Assembly (NCBI GenBank): GCA_030620095.1
Contig: JAUTXW010000869.1
Coordinates: forward strand, 186,001 to 250,000
Source: Kuschelorhynchus macadamiae
Lineage: Eukaryota > Arthropoda > Insecta > Coleoptera > Curculionidae
Direction of reading: 5' to 3'
Length of the DNA stretch: 64,000 bases
Under the pieces are notes generated by a model, which ran no database searches, had not been told where the DNA came from, and was given only the letters and a program-made list of their open reading frames with translations. Shown piece after piece: positions 22,465 through 35,140 of this stretch. The position numbers and the translations under genes are program-made. Each line of letters starts with the position of its first letter. The stretch's first letter is position 1.

Positions 22465-24140
22465 AATGTTTCCTGTTTCTAGAAGGCGGTGTTACTGACA
22501 CAAATGTTCTATCATTTGGCAGTCTTTTATACGAAAATATGCTTTTAGTTAAGCTTCACCGTACATAAGCATAGTAAACTATTTTATAATTTTCAAACAC
22601 ACACGAATAATCTCTCTAGCATATCTTCGCGTCTGAAATTACAATAATATAAGTAGGTACAAATAATCCGCTATGCGCTTTTCATTATTTAGTTTCTCAA
22701 TTCTAGAAAAATTACTTTCTGTGTCTAAGTCTAAAATGTATTTTTTATCCAAAAAATCATTAATCTGCCTTAAACTAAATCAATAAACGGTTCTTTCCAA
22801 TAGCCCTGTGTGTTGAATGATGAAATGGTTATATTGCTTTTTTGCCTTTTCAGGAACCCTTTTATTTTCCTGCAGATGTTCCGAAAGAGTATCTACCCTT
22901 TTTCCCTAAATTCTATAAGCGGAAAACAATTTTGAGATCAAAGCAGCGTAGCTTTCGAGCAAAATGAGATGTAAAAGGGCTTTTCGGGTTTTTGTTTTAG
23001 TTTTTGAACAGGTTTAATTAAGTTCGTTTTAAAATTACTTTTAAAAAACAAAATCAGTTTGTCCTTATCAGGAATTTCAATGTCTATTTTCTTTATCTTC
23101 ACCTGGTCATCGGATTTCTGAGTAAATGTTCTTCCAGTAAGGTAAACACAAAAACATCTCATAAAATTTAATTTCTAGCAACTCTACACTGAAAACTGTA
23201 AATTTTAGTGTGTTCTTAGTTGAATTAGAATTATTTATCTTTAATTTTAAATAAATTCTGTTTGTATGGGATACATTTACTAGTGCTCCATGACGTTTCA
23301 AAAGAGCATATTTGTGTAAATATAGACCGTTAATTAAAGCTCAAAATCCAAATGTGTTTTCAAATCTTGAAGACTATTGTTGTGGGCTCTTAAAAAATTA
23401 GCAATACAAATAATGTAAAATGTCTGCGAAAAAGAAGAGCAAACGAACAATATCTGTGTGATTTGATTATGAAGAAAAATTAAGTATATTTTAAGCGGTG
23501 TGACCGTGCACCATAAACTATGTATATTAATACAAGTACCTGAAAATTTGCTAGATAATTCTTGAATTGTGACTGATATAATAGTGGAAAAACTCTTTTA
23601 AGTTTTTTCAGTTCCAATTAATCATATTCGGTTTTATATATAGGATGGAGTATCTAGGGTTGCCAGACGAGATTTCCGGAATCGTCCTGGAATTTTTCAG
23701 CTTGTCCAGTACCCAAAAATTTTCAATGCCCTGTCCCTAAAATGCTGAACTGTATGTTATAATTTACCCTTTTCATTAATAATTATCACCTTTTTATTTT
23801 ATTTTAATTACAATATTTTTGATAATCACATAGTAAATTTTGCATTTTTTTATATTTTTCAAAAATTAATTGTTCTGCCATATATTTTTTTGAAAACTTG
23901 ATGCTTGGGCGGGTACGGGAAAAATGTTAGATTCTTGGGCGAGTAAGGGAGCGGTCCACTCTCGTACGACATCATGCCTAAGGTAAGTTAGCAATTAAAC
24001 AAAGCGGCAATTTTCGTCCACACTGGAGAAAATTAAAAGGCAAGTAGAACAAATAGGTGCAATTGTTTTCATATTGTTGCCTGAAGTCCACATACAGATT
24101 GTGTTCTGCAGGTTTATAGCAATATGGCGTCGAACTGTTC
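22465..24140. other. Intronic DNA, nothing firmly recognised
   Basis: No supported gene. Minus-strand frames at 22938-23301 have a plausible protein composition but no motif I know. At about 23655 there is agggttgccagacgag, of a type often seen at transposon ends, but without a partner. Confidence 0.4.
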
Positions 24141-24640
24141 TAGAATTTGAACGAAATAATGATTTTATTATTATGACGGCTTTAACCGCAGAAAAAAAAC
24201 GGCACTTTTGGGATAGGCCGTTCTACCCGTGAAATATTACCTTTGAGGAATTATTAAATCATTTGAGAAAAGATGATAAAGATGATATCGGAATAAGTGG
24301 AAAATGAGATCTAAAGAACTTTTTAAGAATGTCTAACGTCGATTTCGAGAATTTATTTCAAATAGTGAGACCGATAATACATTAGAAAAATACAAATTTT
24401 AGAAACGCCATTAGCATAACAGAATGTTTGGTGATCACAGTAAGATTCTTGGCAACTGATGACTTTTATCATAGCATGATGTATATTTTTAAAGTATCGA
24501 AACAGGCAATATCACTAATAATTCCAGAGACCTGTGCTGCCATATATGCATATGTTAAGGTAATATATGTTCTCGATTATAATTATCAGCATGGAGTAAA
24601 TGTACAACTAGGCATAGATAAAGCCGTAACTACCTTTTTC
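24141..24640 (+). pseudogene. PIF/Harbinger transposase N-terminal fragment
   Basis: The + strand reads ALTAEKKRHFWDRPFYP, TFEELLNHLRKDD, LKNFLRMSNVDFENLFQIVR, then in the 24428 frame CLVITVRFLATDDFYHSMMY and IFKVSKQAISLIIPETCAAI. This is the DNA-binding/N-terminal half of HARBI1-like transposases ('MS...F..LL..I.P.I...T..R.AI...E.L..TLRFLATG.SY.SL...F.IS...IS.I..E.C.AI'). The DDE catalytic half is absent. Stops at about 24305 and 24386. Confidence 0.75.
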
Positions 24641-25142
24641 AATACCCTTAAAAAATAGCTATATAATTCAAAAATATGGAGTTAGAAATGATTAAAGTAA
24701 TATGAAACTATTGGTTATATTATCGATTCTATTGTTGAAGACCAAACGTAAAATTGTTGAACTAAATGGCTGCTGTTCAAACACAGGTGATTCACCGCTA
24801 AGAAGATTTGTAGGAGTTAACACCGGAAAGCATGAAGACGTAGTTGAGCTTGAATTTGGGGATGACAATGGAAAACGTATGTACGGTTGCTCCCATATTT
24901 GTCCCTGTTATTGTGCATTTTCCCCCGGTTCGTCATACTTTTCCATTTCTGCATTACCACGAAAACTTCAAGAACGAGACAACAATTGATACTTTTTCAA
25001 AACAAGTACACACTAAACCGACAATATTGCCAGAAACCGAAACAAAATAGCAACTCTTTGATCTTTGCCGACAACGGACGGAAAAATAAAAAGTTGCCCA
25101 AAACATCAACACAGTGGAAAAAAATAGGCATATCGCTTAAAT
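24641..25142. other. Short open frames of unknown origin
   Basis: Three overlapping + strand frames (24702-25168) lie between the Harbinger fragment and the PLE end. They include a Cys-rich stretch (GCSHICPCYCAF), but show no family signature. Confidence 0.3.
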
Positions 25143-25730
<588 letters not shown>

Positions 25731-25754
25731 GTGTTGTCAAAAATTCTTGAATAG

Positions 25755-26990
25755 GTTTTACATAATCAGATGTTTACATATTGCACAGCTAATGGAATTC
25801 TTCCAGATTTTCAGTGTGGTTTCCAAAATGATTTCAGTACAGCTGCTGCTTTAAGAAATGTCATTTATAAAAAAGTTATTGCTGCTCTGGTCTTGTTAGA
25901 TTTTTTTAAGGCATTCGATGCAATTAACCACCAGCTCGTTGTATCTGAATTGAGATATTATAGTTTTGAAGTCTTCGTGTTTCCTAATCACATCTTTTTT
26001 ATCGGGTCGTTTTAAAAAGTATTTTGCAACGGCAAATTTTCTGATCAGGTGCAGGTATTATCAGGGGTACCGCAGGGCTCGATTCTGGGTCTTTTTCTTT
26101 TTTTGGTCTACACAGCTGACATTCTTCTATCTGTAATAAATTGTAAAATTCAAACATTTGCAGATGACACAGAAATTTATTTTTGCTTTAATTCGGATGG
26201 TCATCTAGAGACTGAAGAACTTATTAATCAAGACTAAGTGTGTTAAACCAGCTTTGCCAAGATCACAACCTTAAGTTGAACCCTATTAAGCCTCATCTAC
26301 TGCTTTTTGGCAATAAAAATAAAATTACTGCATTTAAAAATAGTTTAAACATTAATATTAATGGAAACAGAATATCACTAATTGGCTATGCGAAAAATTT
26401 TGGTATTGTTTTGAATACCGATTTGAGATTTGAAAATTTGATTTCAAAAGGCCTATTCGGCTTTAAAGGTTTTATACAGTAAGAGACATATTTTGAATTT
26501 AAGAATGAGGAAAAATTTGTGCTAAATCTTAATCTTATCTAATTTTAATTCTTGTGCCTTTCTGTATGGTTGGTGTTTGACTGGTGAGAGTCGTTTACGT
26601 GTGCAGAGGGTGCAGAATGCTTGTGTCCGCTTTATATATGGTATTCGAAAATATAATCATATATCCCATAGTTTTCATGATTTGAATTGGCTAAGAATGA
26701 ATTCTAGAATAAATTTACAATTGTGTACATTTTTGAAAAAAATTATTAATGATTGAAATTCACCCACCTTTCATTTTTCGTAGAGATGTGCATTCCCTTA
26801 ATATTTGTGCTCAGGGGCGATTAACAATGGCACATCATCAGAGTCGCATGTTCCGGAGGTCCTTTAGTTGTAACGCTGTCCAATGTTACAATGTTCTTCC
26901 TGATAACTTTTTAACTCTTTACCTTAATACATTTAAACAAAAATATATAAAATATCTCTTAAACGAACAAAATTTATTATTAAATTAACT
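25755..26990 (+). mobile_element. CR1/jockey-type LINE, 5'-truncated, + strand
   Basis: RT motifs in order: NGILPDFQCGFQNDFSTAAA, LVLLDFFKAFDAINHQLV (motif A), VLSGVPQGSILGLFLFLVYT (motif B), QTFADDTEIYFCF (catalytic FADD), LNQLCQDHNLKLNPIKPHLL, and NFGIVLNTDLRFEN. The C-terminal region follows (RLRVQRVQNACVRFIYGIRK, SRMFRRSFSCNAVQCYNVLP, and FKQKYIKYLL) and ends at about 26987. Three frame breaks (about 26015, 26237, 26482) and a stop near 26755. The endonuclease half is missing. The Sola-like element begins 77 bp after the stop codon. Confidence 0.9.
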
Positions 26991-27063
26991 TTGATTAAAC
27001 ATTCTTATTTTACAGATTATTAATGCAACTCATATATCTAATTTTTCATACATAATAACATAT

Positions 27064-30000
27064 CGTCCGTCTTTTCACGAAGTGGCGTATATCGTGCTTT
27101 TTTCAAAAAATCATTTTACTGGCGTAAATGTATTTATTAAAAGTCTACTATTAGCACACAAATGGGTGTATATATCCGATGAACGATTCAAAATATAAAT
27201 GAACTAATAGTTTTGGCGTATAAGCAAAAAGTACAAATCAGAGCATTACAAACAGGCGGATATGATAAACGCCTGCTCCAAAAAAATAACTTCATTTGAC
27301 TCGTCAGGACACGCAAGGCGTATATCGATATACGCCAGTTTGTGACATTATAGTTGCTTATTTTTAACCTTAAAAACTAGTTTACCGGGTTTTTTACACT
27401 GCGTTATTGAAATATATTTTTGCAATAATTAATCTCAATAATGGATGTGTTAGTGGAGAGGAGAAACAGGAAAAGAAATGTAGTTGCATTGGATGAATTA
27501 CGGCCGTTAAAAAAGCATCAGAAATTTAAAAAATAGTCGGCGTTAAGATGTGTTACTTAAATAAGTGGTACTATGGCAAAATTATTGATTTACAAGAACT
27601 AAATAGTACTGAAATGGAAACAGAAAATCAAAAACATTCTGAAAAGGAAAAGGAAACAGAACCACAGGGTAAGTTTAATTTTTTTTTAATTATATCTAAA
27701 ATTTAGTTCGAATTTTTTTATACTATCATGCCAAGGAAATTCTAGAGCAAGTGCTATGTTAGAATATTTTGGTTTCCAGACTATCATGAATAAAATACTT
27801 ACATTTTTAGATTATAACAACCAAAACATGATATTTCAATCTTCTTGCCTAATTTCAGGTACTTTTTTTTATAGTCTAGGAGATAATAGTATATTTTTTC
27901 ATTGTTCTGAAACTTTTTCGGCACTGTAAATTTAACGTGTCATACACTTTAATAACGATAAAGAAAGTAGTTTTCATAAAAAAATTTAGTATTTTAACTT
28001 TTTATACAGATTTGCAAATAGACCAGAACCAGGCTAGTGTTGATAGGATATTGCAGTCAGACGGCGAATCAGATATTCCCCTTTCATTTTTTCAAAACCG
28101 TAAAAACACTAATGCTGGTGATGAACATGAAAAGACCGAAAGTAAGTTATTTGGTTTTCAAAGTTAAAATTTGTTTTATTATTGTCACTGCGGTCACTGG
28201 CTCTGTGAGATTCATTTTGTGGATATTAAGGATGTATGTATCATACACAAAATTGTAGATTCTGATTCTGACACTGTTATTATATCCAGTACCAAAAAAA
28301 GGTAAAACTTCTAGACAATGTGAAAATACTAATTGTTGGGATGAGATATTCAGTAGTTGTCACAGACCTAGTGTACTTTTGTGCTTGCCTCATTTTATGG
28401 AAGATACGGAAGACTGCTTGTCGCATACAGATATTTTGGTACACAATTCATTAAGCAAAAGTAAATTGCCTATTCAGAGAAAGCCTGAAGATTATGTGGT
28501 TGATGGGTCAAACAAAGAAGCCGAAGGAAGAAAAGTTAAGAAGAATTTGTATAAAGAAGCCAAAAAGAAGTATTCTGGGCAGGCCTATATCATATCAAAT
28601 TCGATGAATTTAGTACCCGAAAAAAGTTGGAGAAACCTGTAACAGCCGTTACTGTCAAATGCAAAACAAAAAGTGTCATACCTACAGAACAAAGAGAAAA
28701 CATAATGAAAGAGTTTTACGCCTTAGGAAGATTAGACCTGCAGAGAGATTTAATTTGCCGTCATGTAGTTATTGAGGAATCGAAGGTGAAAAAAGAAGGA
28801 TCCAGAAGAGAACTAACATATCGTTATTTTTTGACTTCAAATGGTATTATGACACCAGTATGTAAGAAGTTTTTTTTAAATACTTTGGCTATCTCCGAAA
28901 AAATTATGAGAACAGCCATGCTAAAGCTTTCACCAAATGGCACCGTCGAGAAAGAAAAAAGAGGTGGAAGAAAAGAAGGTGCGAAGATACGAGATGAGAA
29001 AATCAATTGTGATATAAGAGTTCATATTTTAAGGTTCCCCAAAGTAGAGTCACACTACTGCCGGCAAAAAACTTCACGAGAATACCTCCATCCTGAACTT
29101 AATTTGGTTAAAATGTACGATATGTATAAACAAGATGCTATAGAACAGAAAAAAGAGGGCAGCAGTATAGATAGTATGGCCACCTATAGAAAAATATTTA
29201 CCAGTATGAACCTATCATTCCATAATCCAAAAAAAGATCTCTGTTCTTTATGCGCCAGGGTTCATGAAACTGCCGATGCCGATGGCATAGTGGAGGAAGC
29301 GTTGGGAAAAGAATATGAGCTTCACATTAAAAACAGAAAATAGAGTTCGCGAAATAAAGCAAAACCTTAAAGATATGGCTACAGGGGATCCAAAAAAAAT
29401 GTGTGCAGTATTTGATTTGCAGCAGGTAATCCACTTACCAATTAGTAATGAGAGTGCCTTGTTCTACAAACAACGTTTAAGTGTATATAATTTTACAATA
29501 TATAACATCGCAAGCAGAGATTGTCACTGCTATACATGGCATGAGGGCGAAAGCAAGAGAGGATCATCCGAAATTTCAACATGTCTTTTCAAGTTCTTGC
29601 AAATTTATGATAAAGAGGGTGTTAAAGCTGTAGATTTTTTTTCCGACGGGTGTTTTGGCCAAAACAAAAATTCAGTTACACTTTCAATGTTTCTTTATTT
29701 TTTGTCCAAAAGCACTAGTATTGAAGTGATAACTCACTACTTCTTTGAAAATAAACATGGCCAAAGTGAGGGCGACTCAGCCCACAGTGCCATTTCAACT
29801 GCAGTAAAAAAAGCAGGTGATATATTTCTTCCTAGCCAGCTTGTACCTATTTTTAAGTTAGCTAGAAAAAACACCCCTATATAGTCCAAGAGATGCAATA
29901 TAGAGACTTCTGGGATTTCAAAAAACTATCTCAAGACCTCAGAGTGTTATCAGTTAGAAAGGATGATCAGGGCGAACAATTTAGGTTGTCGGAAGTAAGG

Positions 30001-30662
30001 GAGGTAAAAGTGGAAAAACATAATCTTGGAGTAATTTTATTTAAGACCGACCACCTACAGGGCCCATTTAGACGTATTTGCCTCCCTAGAAAGGTTAGCG
30101 CAGGAAATATCAACTTCGAACGATTAAACACTACTGCTCAAAAAATTCCTGAAGAAAAACGAATCATTGCGATTCCTATGCGAAGGAAAGAATCCTATTA
30201 TTATGCAAGATGTTTACAAAGATTTTTATTTTAGGCTAAAGCGCTAAGCTAATGTATCAAAAATATTATTGTTTTTGTTATTTGTTCGTTTTAACTTTTA
30301 TACATTTTTTCAAATTTTCTGCTGTCTTAATGTAAATTAGCTGTAAAATAAATAAAATTAAAAATTTTGTTGGCAGTTTTGTTTTATAACGTAAAGACGT
30401 ATATCGTTACCGCCTTGGTAAAAAAAAAACACAAAGGGGCGTATATATTTTTTTAGCGTCTTAAAAGTGTACCAAAATAGTTTTTTTTTAACAATGCATT
30501 TCTATTATAGATTTGACCCTACCAAATATTAAAATTATGGTACGCAAAAGAAATATAAGATACTGCTTAAGAAAAATCTACCAATATTTAATAAAAATTA
30601 AAAAACGACTCTCCTAGAGAATTATAAAATTTCATATACGCCAGTTCGTAAAAACAGGGACG
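27064..30662 (+). mobile_element. Sola-like DNA transposon, 3.6 kb, with ATAT target duplication
   Basis: Direct repeat ATAT at 27060-27063 and 30663-30666. Terminal inverted repeats: left starts cgtccgtcttttcacgaa and continues tggcgtatat; the right end read inward starts cgtccctgtttttacgaa and continues ctggcgtatat. Many subterminal GGCGTATATCG-type repeats (e.g. 27081, 27215, 27320, 30395, 30435). It encodes a multi-exon, now frameshifted, DDD transposase. The 4-bp target duplication and the transposase motifs fit the Sola superfamily as I know it, but I could not compare it with reference sequences. Confidence 0.7.
27442..30234 (+). pseudogene. Sola-like transposase, frameshifted, multi-exon
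   Basis: A first coding exon starts at 27442 (MDVLVERRNRKRNVVALDEL). A small acidic exon lies at about 28010-28140 (DRILQSDGESDIPLSFF). The main body runs 28379-30234 over four frames. Key blocks: LCSLCARVHE (Cys pair, about 29240); MCAVFDLQQVIHLP (about 29400, candidate first Asp); ALFYKQRLSVYNFTIYNIAS; CHCYTWHEGESKRGSSEIS; VDFFSDGCFGQNKNSV (about 29630, candidate second Asp); HGQSEGDSAHSAIS (about 29757, candidate third Asp). After a one-base shift at 29884 the tail continues YIVQEMQYRDFWDF and ends at 30234. Shifts near 28630, 29330 and 29884. The 'FDLQQ ... YSDGCGGQNKN ... EGDS.HS' pattern is common in insect genomes. Confidence 0.75.
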
Positions 30663-31079
30663 ATATTTTTTAGTATTATCTCTCTTTTCTATCTCTCTTT
30701 AAGTTTTCTAATTCATGTCAAATTTCTTTTCATACATCTGTTGTAAATTATAAAGAAGCTAGACTGCGCCAGGCATTGGCTACTAACTGCTGTTTAATTT
30801 TAACAGTTTATGTTTTAATACTATGCATCTATTAATCCGTAATGTAAAGGCCTTATTTATTTATATATATTAAAATGTTCATTAGATCGAAAAACTCTTA
30901 CTTGATTTTTTCGTCTCCGAATCTTTTGGTAATAACTATTTAATTGTGACGTCATCCGTGTTAAAACGAATAATTAATCTCGAAAATTGTAAATAATAGA
31001 TAAATGCAATATATATTTAAAATCAATAGGGTTATGCATGGAACGGTATCATCTCTAATTTTGGTTTGAATAAAAAATA

Positions 31080-31214
31080 TTGAAAACATTGTTAAATATA
31101 AAAGTTATAGGGTTTATTCTGCAGGTTATATAAAGTTAGTATTTTTGTGTACAGATATTTCAAAAATATGTAGCAAACCCAACATGCATTTGTTAAATAG
31201 AACTCCCTGTATAT
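31080..31214 (-). repeat. mariner-like terminal arm, copy 1
   Basis: Read on the minus strand from TA at about 31213, it starts cagggagttctatttaac and passes through attctgcaggtt-type sequence to ataaaccctataactttta. It matches, in inverted orientation, the arm at 31732-31870. Confidence 0.45.
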
Positions 31215-31731
31215 TATATGTCTTATCTAATAGAAGTCCCTTCTCCCATCATAAATATACTAGGTTTGATACCTTTATCTTTAAGGACACTCGAGAAACT
31301 GGACGAAAACCCTGCCTTGAGAGACAATGTATTAAAAAGAGGAATGCATGGCTTCTTATGTTTTTGTCAAAATGACCGGGTTTTGGTCAAATATCTTGGT
31401 TATCTTTAAAGATAAAAGTATGAAACCATATATATAAAACACAGCAAGTTCGTGAGAGAGTTGTACTGCACCAATTTACATTATTTTTTTTGGAATGATC
31501 GTCTCGTTACCGAGACCTTTTTAACACTATTTTTGGTATTGTTTTATCTCGTATTTTTTCTGTAAAATCAATTTATTTTCTTCAATAACATTTCTGGACG
31601 ATGTGGTGAATGCGCCTTATATTCTTATAATTCCACTGGACACTCATTACGCCATCTAACGGAAAAGGCGGAACAAGGTCTGCCGGGCCAACTAGTGTTT
31701 ATATTAGCAAAAATAGGCTCGTATATATTAT

Positions 31732-31870
31732 ACAGGGTGTTCAATTTGGTAAAATTTATTTTGGGTCTGCTATACATTTTTGAGACATTCTGTAAATAGT
31801 AATTTTCTTTAAACCACGTAATAAACCCTACAACTTTTACATTTTACATTTTTTGCATCTCGTAAAATTG
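31732..31870 (+). repeat. mariner-like terminal arm, copy 2
   Basis: It starts cagggtgttcaatttgg directly after TATA and continues to ataaaccctacaactttta. The CAGGGTGTTC start after TA is typical of mariner-type ends. No transposase between the arms. Confidence 0.5.
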
Positions 31871-32066
31871 ATGAATATTAGGGGTGGCATATTATAAGGA
31901 AAGACCCAACCCACCCGTATAGCCCCACTTGAAAAAGTTAAAACCCAACAAATGTATTTAATGTTGTCTGTGAATAGGACATAATAAGGAATTCGAAAGT
32001 TACATTCAAGCCAAGTCCCTTGAACAAATAGTCTAGATTTTCTAATTTAATGAACATTAAATTTAG

Positions 32067-32222
32067 GTCTGTGGCGACTGCCCGCTTAGTTAATATCTCC
32101 CCGATCCCTGACATTCGACGCGATTCCGTGGCATTGACGGGCACAGACGATCCAGATTTGCTGACCCTGCCCGTTCCGCCCGATTTTGCCGACAGCAGGA
32201 GATCGAGTCGAATTCAGCAGTG
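32067..32222 (+). CDS. Host gene exon 3 of window
   Basis: Acceptor aatttag at 32060-32066, donor tg|gtaagt at 32222/32223 (a strong consensus). The first base completes the Gly codon left by exon 2. The exon then reads SVATARLVNISPIPDIRRDS, TGTDDPDLLTLPVPPDFA and DSRRSSRIQQ, and ends two bases into a codon. Its GC content is clearly higher than the surroundings, as expected of constrained coding DNA. RRDS and RRSS resemble basophilic kinase sites. At 156 bp with equal phases on both sides, it could be skipped without shifting the frame. The minus-strand frame across it is a shadow. Confidence 0.85.
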
Positions 32223-33000
32223 GTAAGTAATAGATTAGGCTGGGAAAGTAGAGTGTGCAGATTTTATGCTTTCAGCAGAGAGTGTAACTAATGTATCGAT
32301 GGGTTCATCGTAAGCACCAAAAGTCAAATTTTACAGATTTTTTTAAATAACAGCTGTATTTTTGAATATAAAACTTTTAAACTTTATTGTAATTTTAAAG
32401 ATTTAATGGAGTCGTCCGGTACTTTGTAACTATACATTTTAACAAATTAATGAAGACACAAGTTTTACTTTGTTAACTGTCAATTATTTATATTCCTACG
32501 TTTTCATAGTAATTATAACATACCGTATTCTGTCGACATTCTTTTTAAAAATATTAATTGATGAGTTGATCATGAATTTCAGTAGAGGCAGTGGTAAATC
32601 TCTACCATGTTAGGCTGTATGGTCAAGAGACTCTTTGATCAACGGCCTATAGGAAGACTGCTCCAAATCTGGGTGATTTGACCGAGACTGTTTCGGACGG
32701 TCAAAAAGCTGTAATTGATGATAATTTACATTCGCACCTTAACTACAATATCGTTCTTACATGTGACTAAAGATCAGATTTATATTTCTACCGCATACCT
32801 ATTCCAATCTTGGGAGGTAGGGCATTATGCTCCTTTAAACCTGGAGAAATATACTTGAAGCTTACAAGTAAAAAAAAACCCAAGAGAAAAAAAATTCCTG
32901 AATAAAACTACCTTTTCGGGGTTACCAAGGCAACTCACGAACAAATTACGAGAGATAAATAGGTATCTGAAGGACCTTCAGAGCATGCGGTATAATCTTA
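32223..33000. other. Intron 3 start, nothing recognised
   Basis: No open frame with a motif. 32640-32720 probably already belongs to the pogo relic that follows, but I cannot read motifs there. Confidence 0.4.
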
Positions 33001-33490
33001 TTGGATAAAAAGAGAGTTTTAAGAAAATTACCACAATATCCTGAACGACAAAATACCACAACAAACGTAAGACACGCACTGCTCTCCTATTTAAAATATA
33101 GGCGGATCCCTTCTTGCAATCCGGGCCGAAAAAAAGGTAAGATGGTAAAGGTGGATCCCGCTAAATCAGTGCCAGCAGAGGAACTTGATGTTATTGCAAG
33201 TGGGGGCAAGCAGACTTGCAAAACGACGAAGAACCACACCAGCAATTAAAATTAAATATTAAAAGCAAATGTTGCAACGTTTCCAACAAAGAAGATCATT
33301 AAATACTTTATAAGGCAAGTCTTTTGGTTGAGACTGCCGAAATTCAAATTAAGTTTTAAGAAAACTGAAAGGGGAATTCGCGTTTCCCCCAGTCGAAAAT
33401 GTGTGCTGCATAGTAGCAATCCTAGACAAACCAGAAATACATCGTGGAAGATATGTTTTTGAGGCAGTCCGTAGTAGTTTCAACTTTTTT
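33001..33490 (+). pseudogene. pogo-family transposase C-terminal fragment
   Basis: An open frame reads VLRKLPQYPERQNTTTNV, ALLSYLKYRRIPSCNPGRKK and MVKVDPAKSVPAEELD. This parallels the C-terminal tail of the pogo element at 21.2-21.6 kb (VLERLPQ...RRRKIQVPAGKS). In another frame, EFAFPPVENVCCIVAILDKP at about 33370-33440 fits the end of such proteins. Catalytic domain absent. Confidence 0.6.
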
Positions 33491-34259
33491 TAGTCATAAT
33501 GTTAACTTATAATCTAGCTTTTTCAGTATTTTACTAAGTACCCATCCAAGTTTTATTTAATGTTTTAGATCTGGTTTTATTTATTTTACTTTTAAGAAGA
33601 CCCGTCTTGTTACTAATAACTTTTATAGACTTTAGTATGTTGTTTACGCTATAAATACATGTATTTTTTTATTTCCTTGCGTTAATATTATGTCCCATAT
33701 TTTTTATAAGTGGTTTTTAATATTTTGGAAAAGGTTGTTGCTATGCCAAGACACACACACACACAAGTTGTACAGTTGACGTTATAATTAAAAATACACG
33801 TACCTGCAAAGTATCCCTTTTTATTTGAATATTTGGCAGATTTTGTATAAAAAAATAAAATAGAAAATAACCACTTAATAATAAGATAGCTAAAACTCTA
33901 AAATAAAACATCCTTATACCCCATTACAATGTCTTTTTCGTAATTAAAACTATCACAAAATATTTGTTCAAAACGTATCAAAGTAATTCTGTTTACGGTA
34001 CGCTATTTTCATAATACTTTACTTCAGAGAATTATAAATACATTTCGAAATTTCACTTCAACCATTAGTAATTTACATTCTAATGCATTACAATGTATTG
34101 CAGTTTATATTCGAATTTAGATAAACCAGTTTCACTGTAATACTCAATGAATACCATTCATAGTTTCCTAATACCACAATAGCAGTCCGATTTAATAACA
34201 TTAAATTCAAAATCGCTACTAAAAGTAGATTTTGAACATTTAAAACATTTTACCATAAT
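33491..34259. other. Intronic DNA, nothing recognised
   Basis: AT-rich. A short (AC)n run (acacacacacacac) near 33752-33768. Confidence 0.4.
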
Positions 34260-35140
34260 TGCAGACAAAGGCGTAACTATACAATATTTTGAAATAATAT
34301 ATGTCTCTCTGAAGTTTATATGTAATGGGGCATTCTGAATATGTTAATTCATCGTTGGTTAAAATTTCTAGTAACGATCCTAAACCTGAAGTTTATTTGT
34401 TGTGTGTTAAAACAGCTCAATGTGTTTGTCGTTTATATACCTCCACCGGTAAAGTCCGATTTATTGGAAAACTTATTTGACTCCCCTTGATTGCGTTATT
34501 GGAAAAAGTAGCGATTTTAATATACCCAACTATGTTGTTTCTTTAAACGGCATGACAAATGATTACCTAAGTATTATTTTAGACAGCTTTAGGGAATGTT
34601 TAAACTTAAAACAAAGCAATGAAATTAAAAATAATAATAAGCGATCCTGGATGTAGTAATTCATAATAACGAATAGTGGACAGTCATCACCCTGCTCTGA
34701 CGGTAAATGAGTATGTACCTAAGCATAAACAAAAACCCCAAAAGAAATAACACTTCCTGGTTTACTCGTAACATTATATAAATAGAAATTATATAGAAAT
34801 CTTGAAGATTTACATATGTTTAAAACACTTCGCAGTAAAACCAAGAAAGATATATCAGTTTTGCGTAAATACCATATTCAAAGAACCGAGCATAGTATTA
34901 AGAGAGATCAAACTAATCTGGAATTTTATACAAAGCAAAAAAAAGGTGACTACCGAAAACTATGTGTTTTAAAGACTTGGTCATCAATAAAACATCTGAA
35001 ATATTGAACTGTTTTGCCAAATACAAGTACACCTATTTTCCATATACTGTGTTTACTGAAGAGGAATTAATAACTACAATGAAAAAACATAAATGTACAA
35101 GTTCGGACTCCATTCTTGCATTCCTTATCAGGGATTGCAG
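34260..35140 (+). mobile_element. Jockey-type LINE, endonuclease end and linker (left part)
   Basis: Frameshifted + strand pieces: STGKVRFIGKLI, then a DSFRECLNLKQSNEIKNNN segment as in the distal part of the APE endonuclease, then VNEYVPKHKQKP, FKTLRSKTKKDISVLRKYHI, RTEHSIKRDQTNLEF, and FTEEELITTMKKHKCTSSDS. These are the linker blocks between endonuclease and RT in jockey elements. The sequence is cut exactly at 35140 by a hAT element and resumes at 37202 after the target repeat. Confidence 0.7.

Larger units (their letters stand above)
30667..32066. other. Intron 2 end, with mariner-like repeat arms
   Basis: No gene supported. Contains two related segments of about 135 bp in inverted orientation (31080-31214 and 31732-31870), described separately. 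Confidence 0.5.

Noticed and set aside
32060..32222. Minus-strand 68-codon frame at 31938-32144
   Set aside because: Overlaps the + strand host exon with strong splice sites and matching phases; the minus frame has no support.
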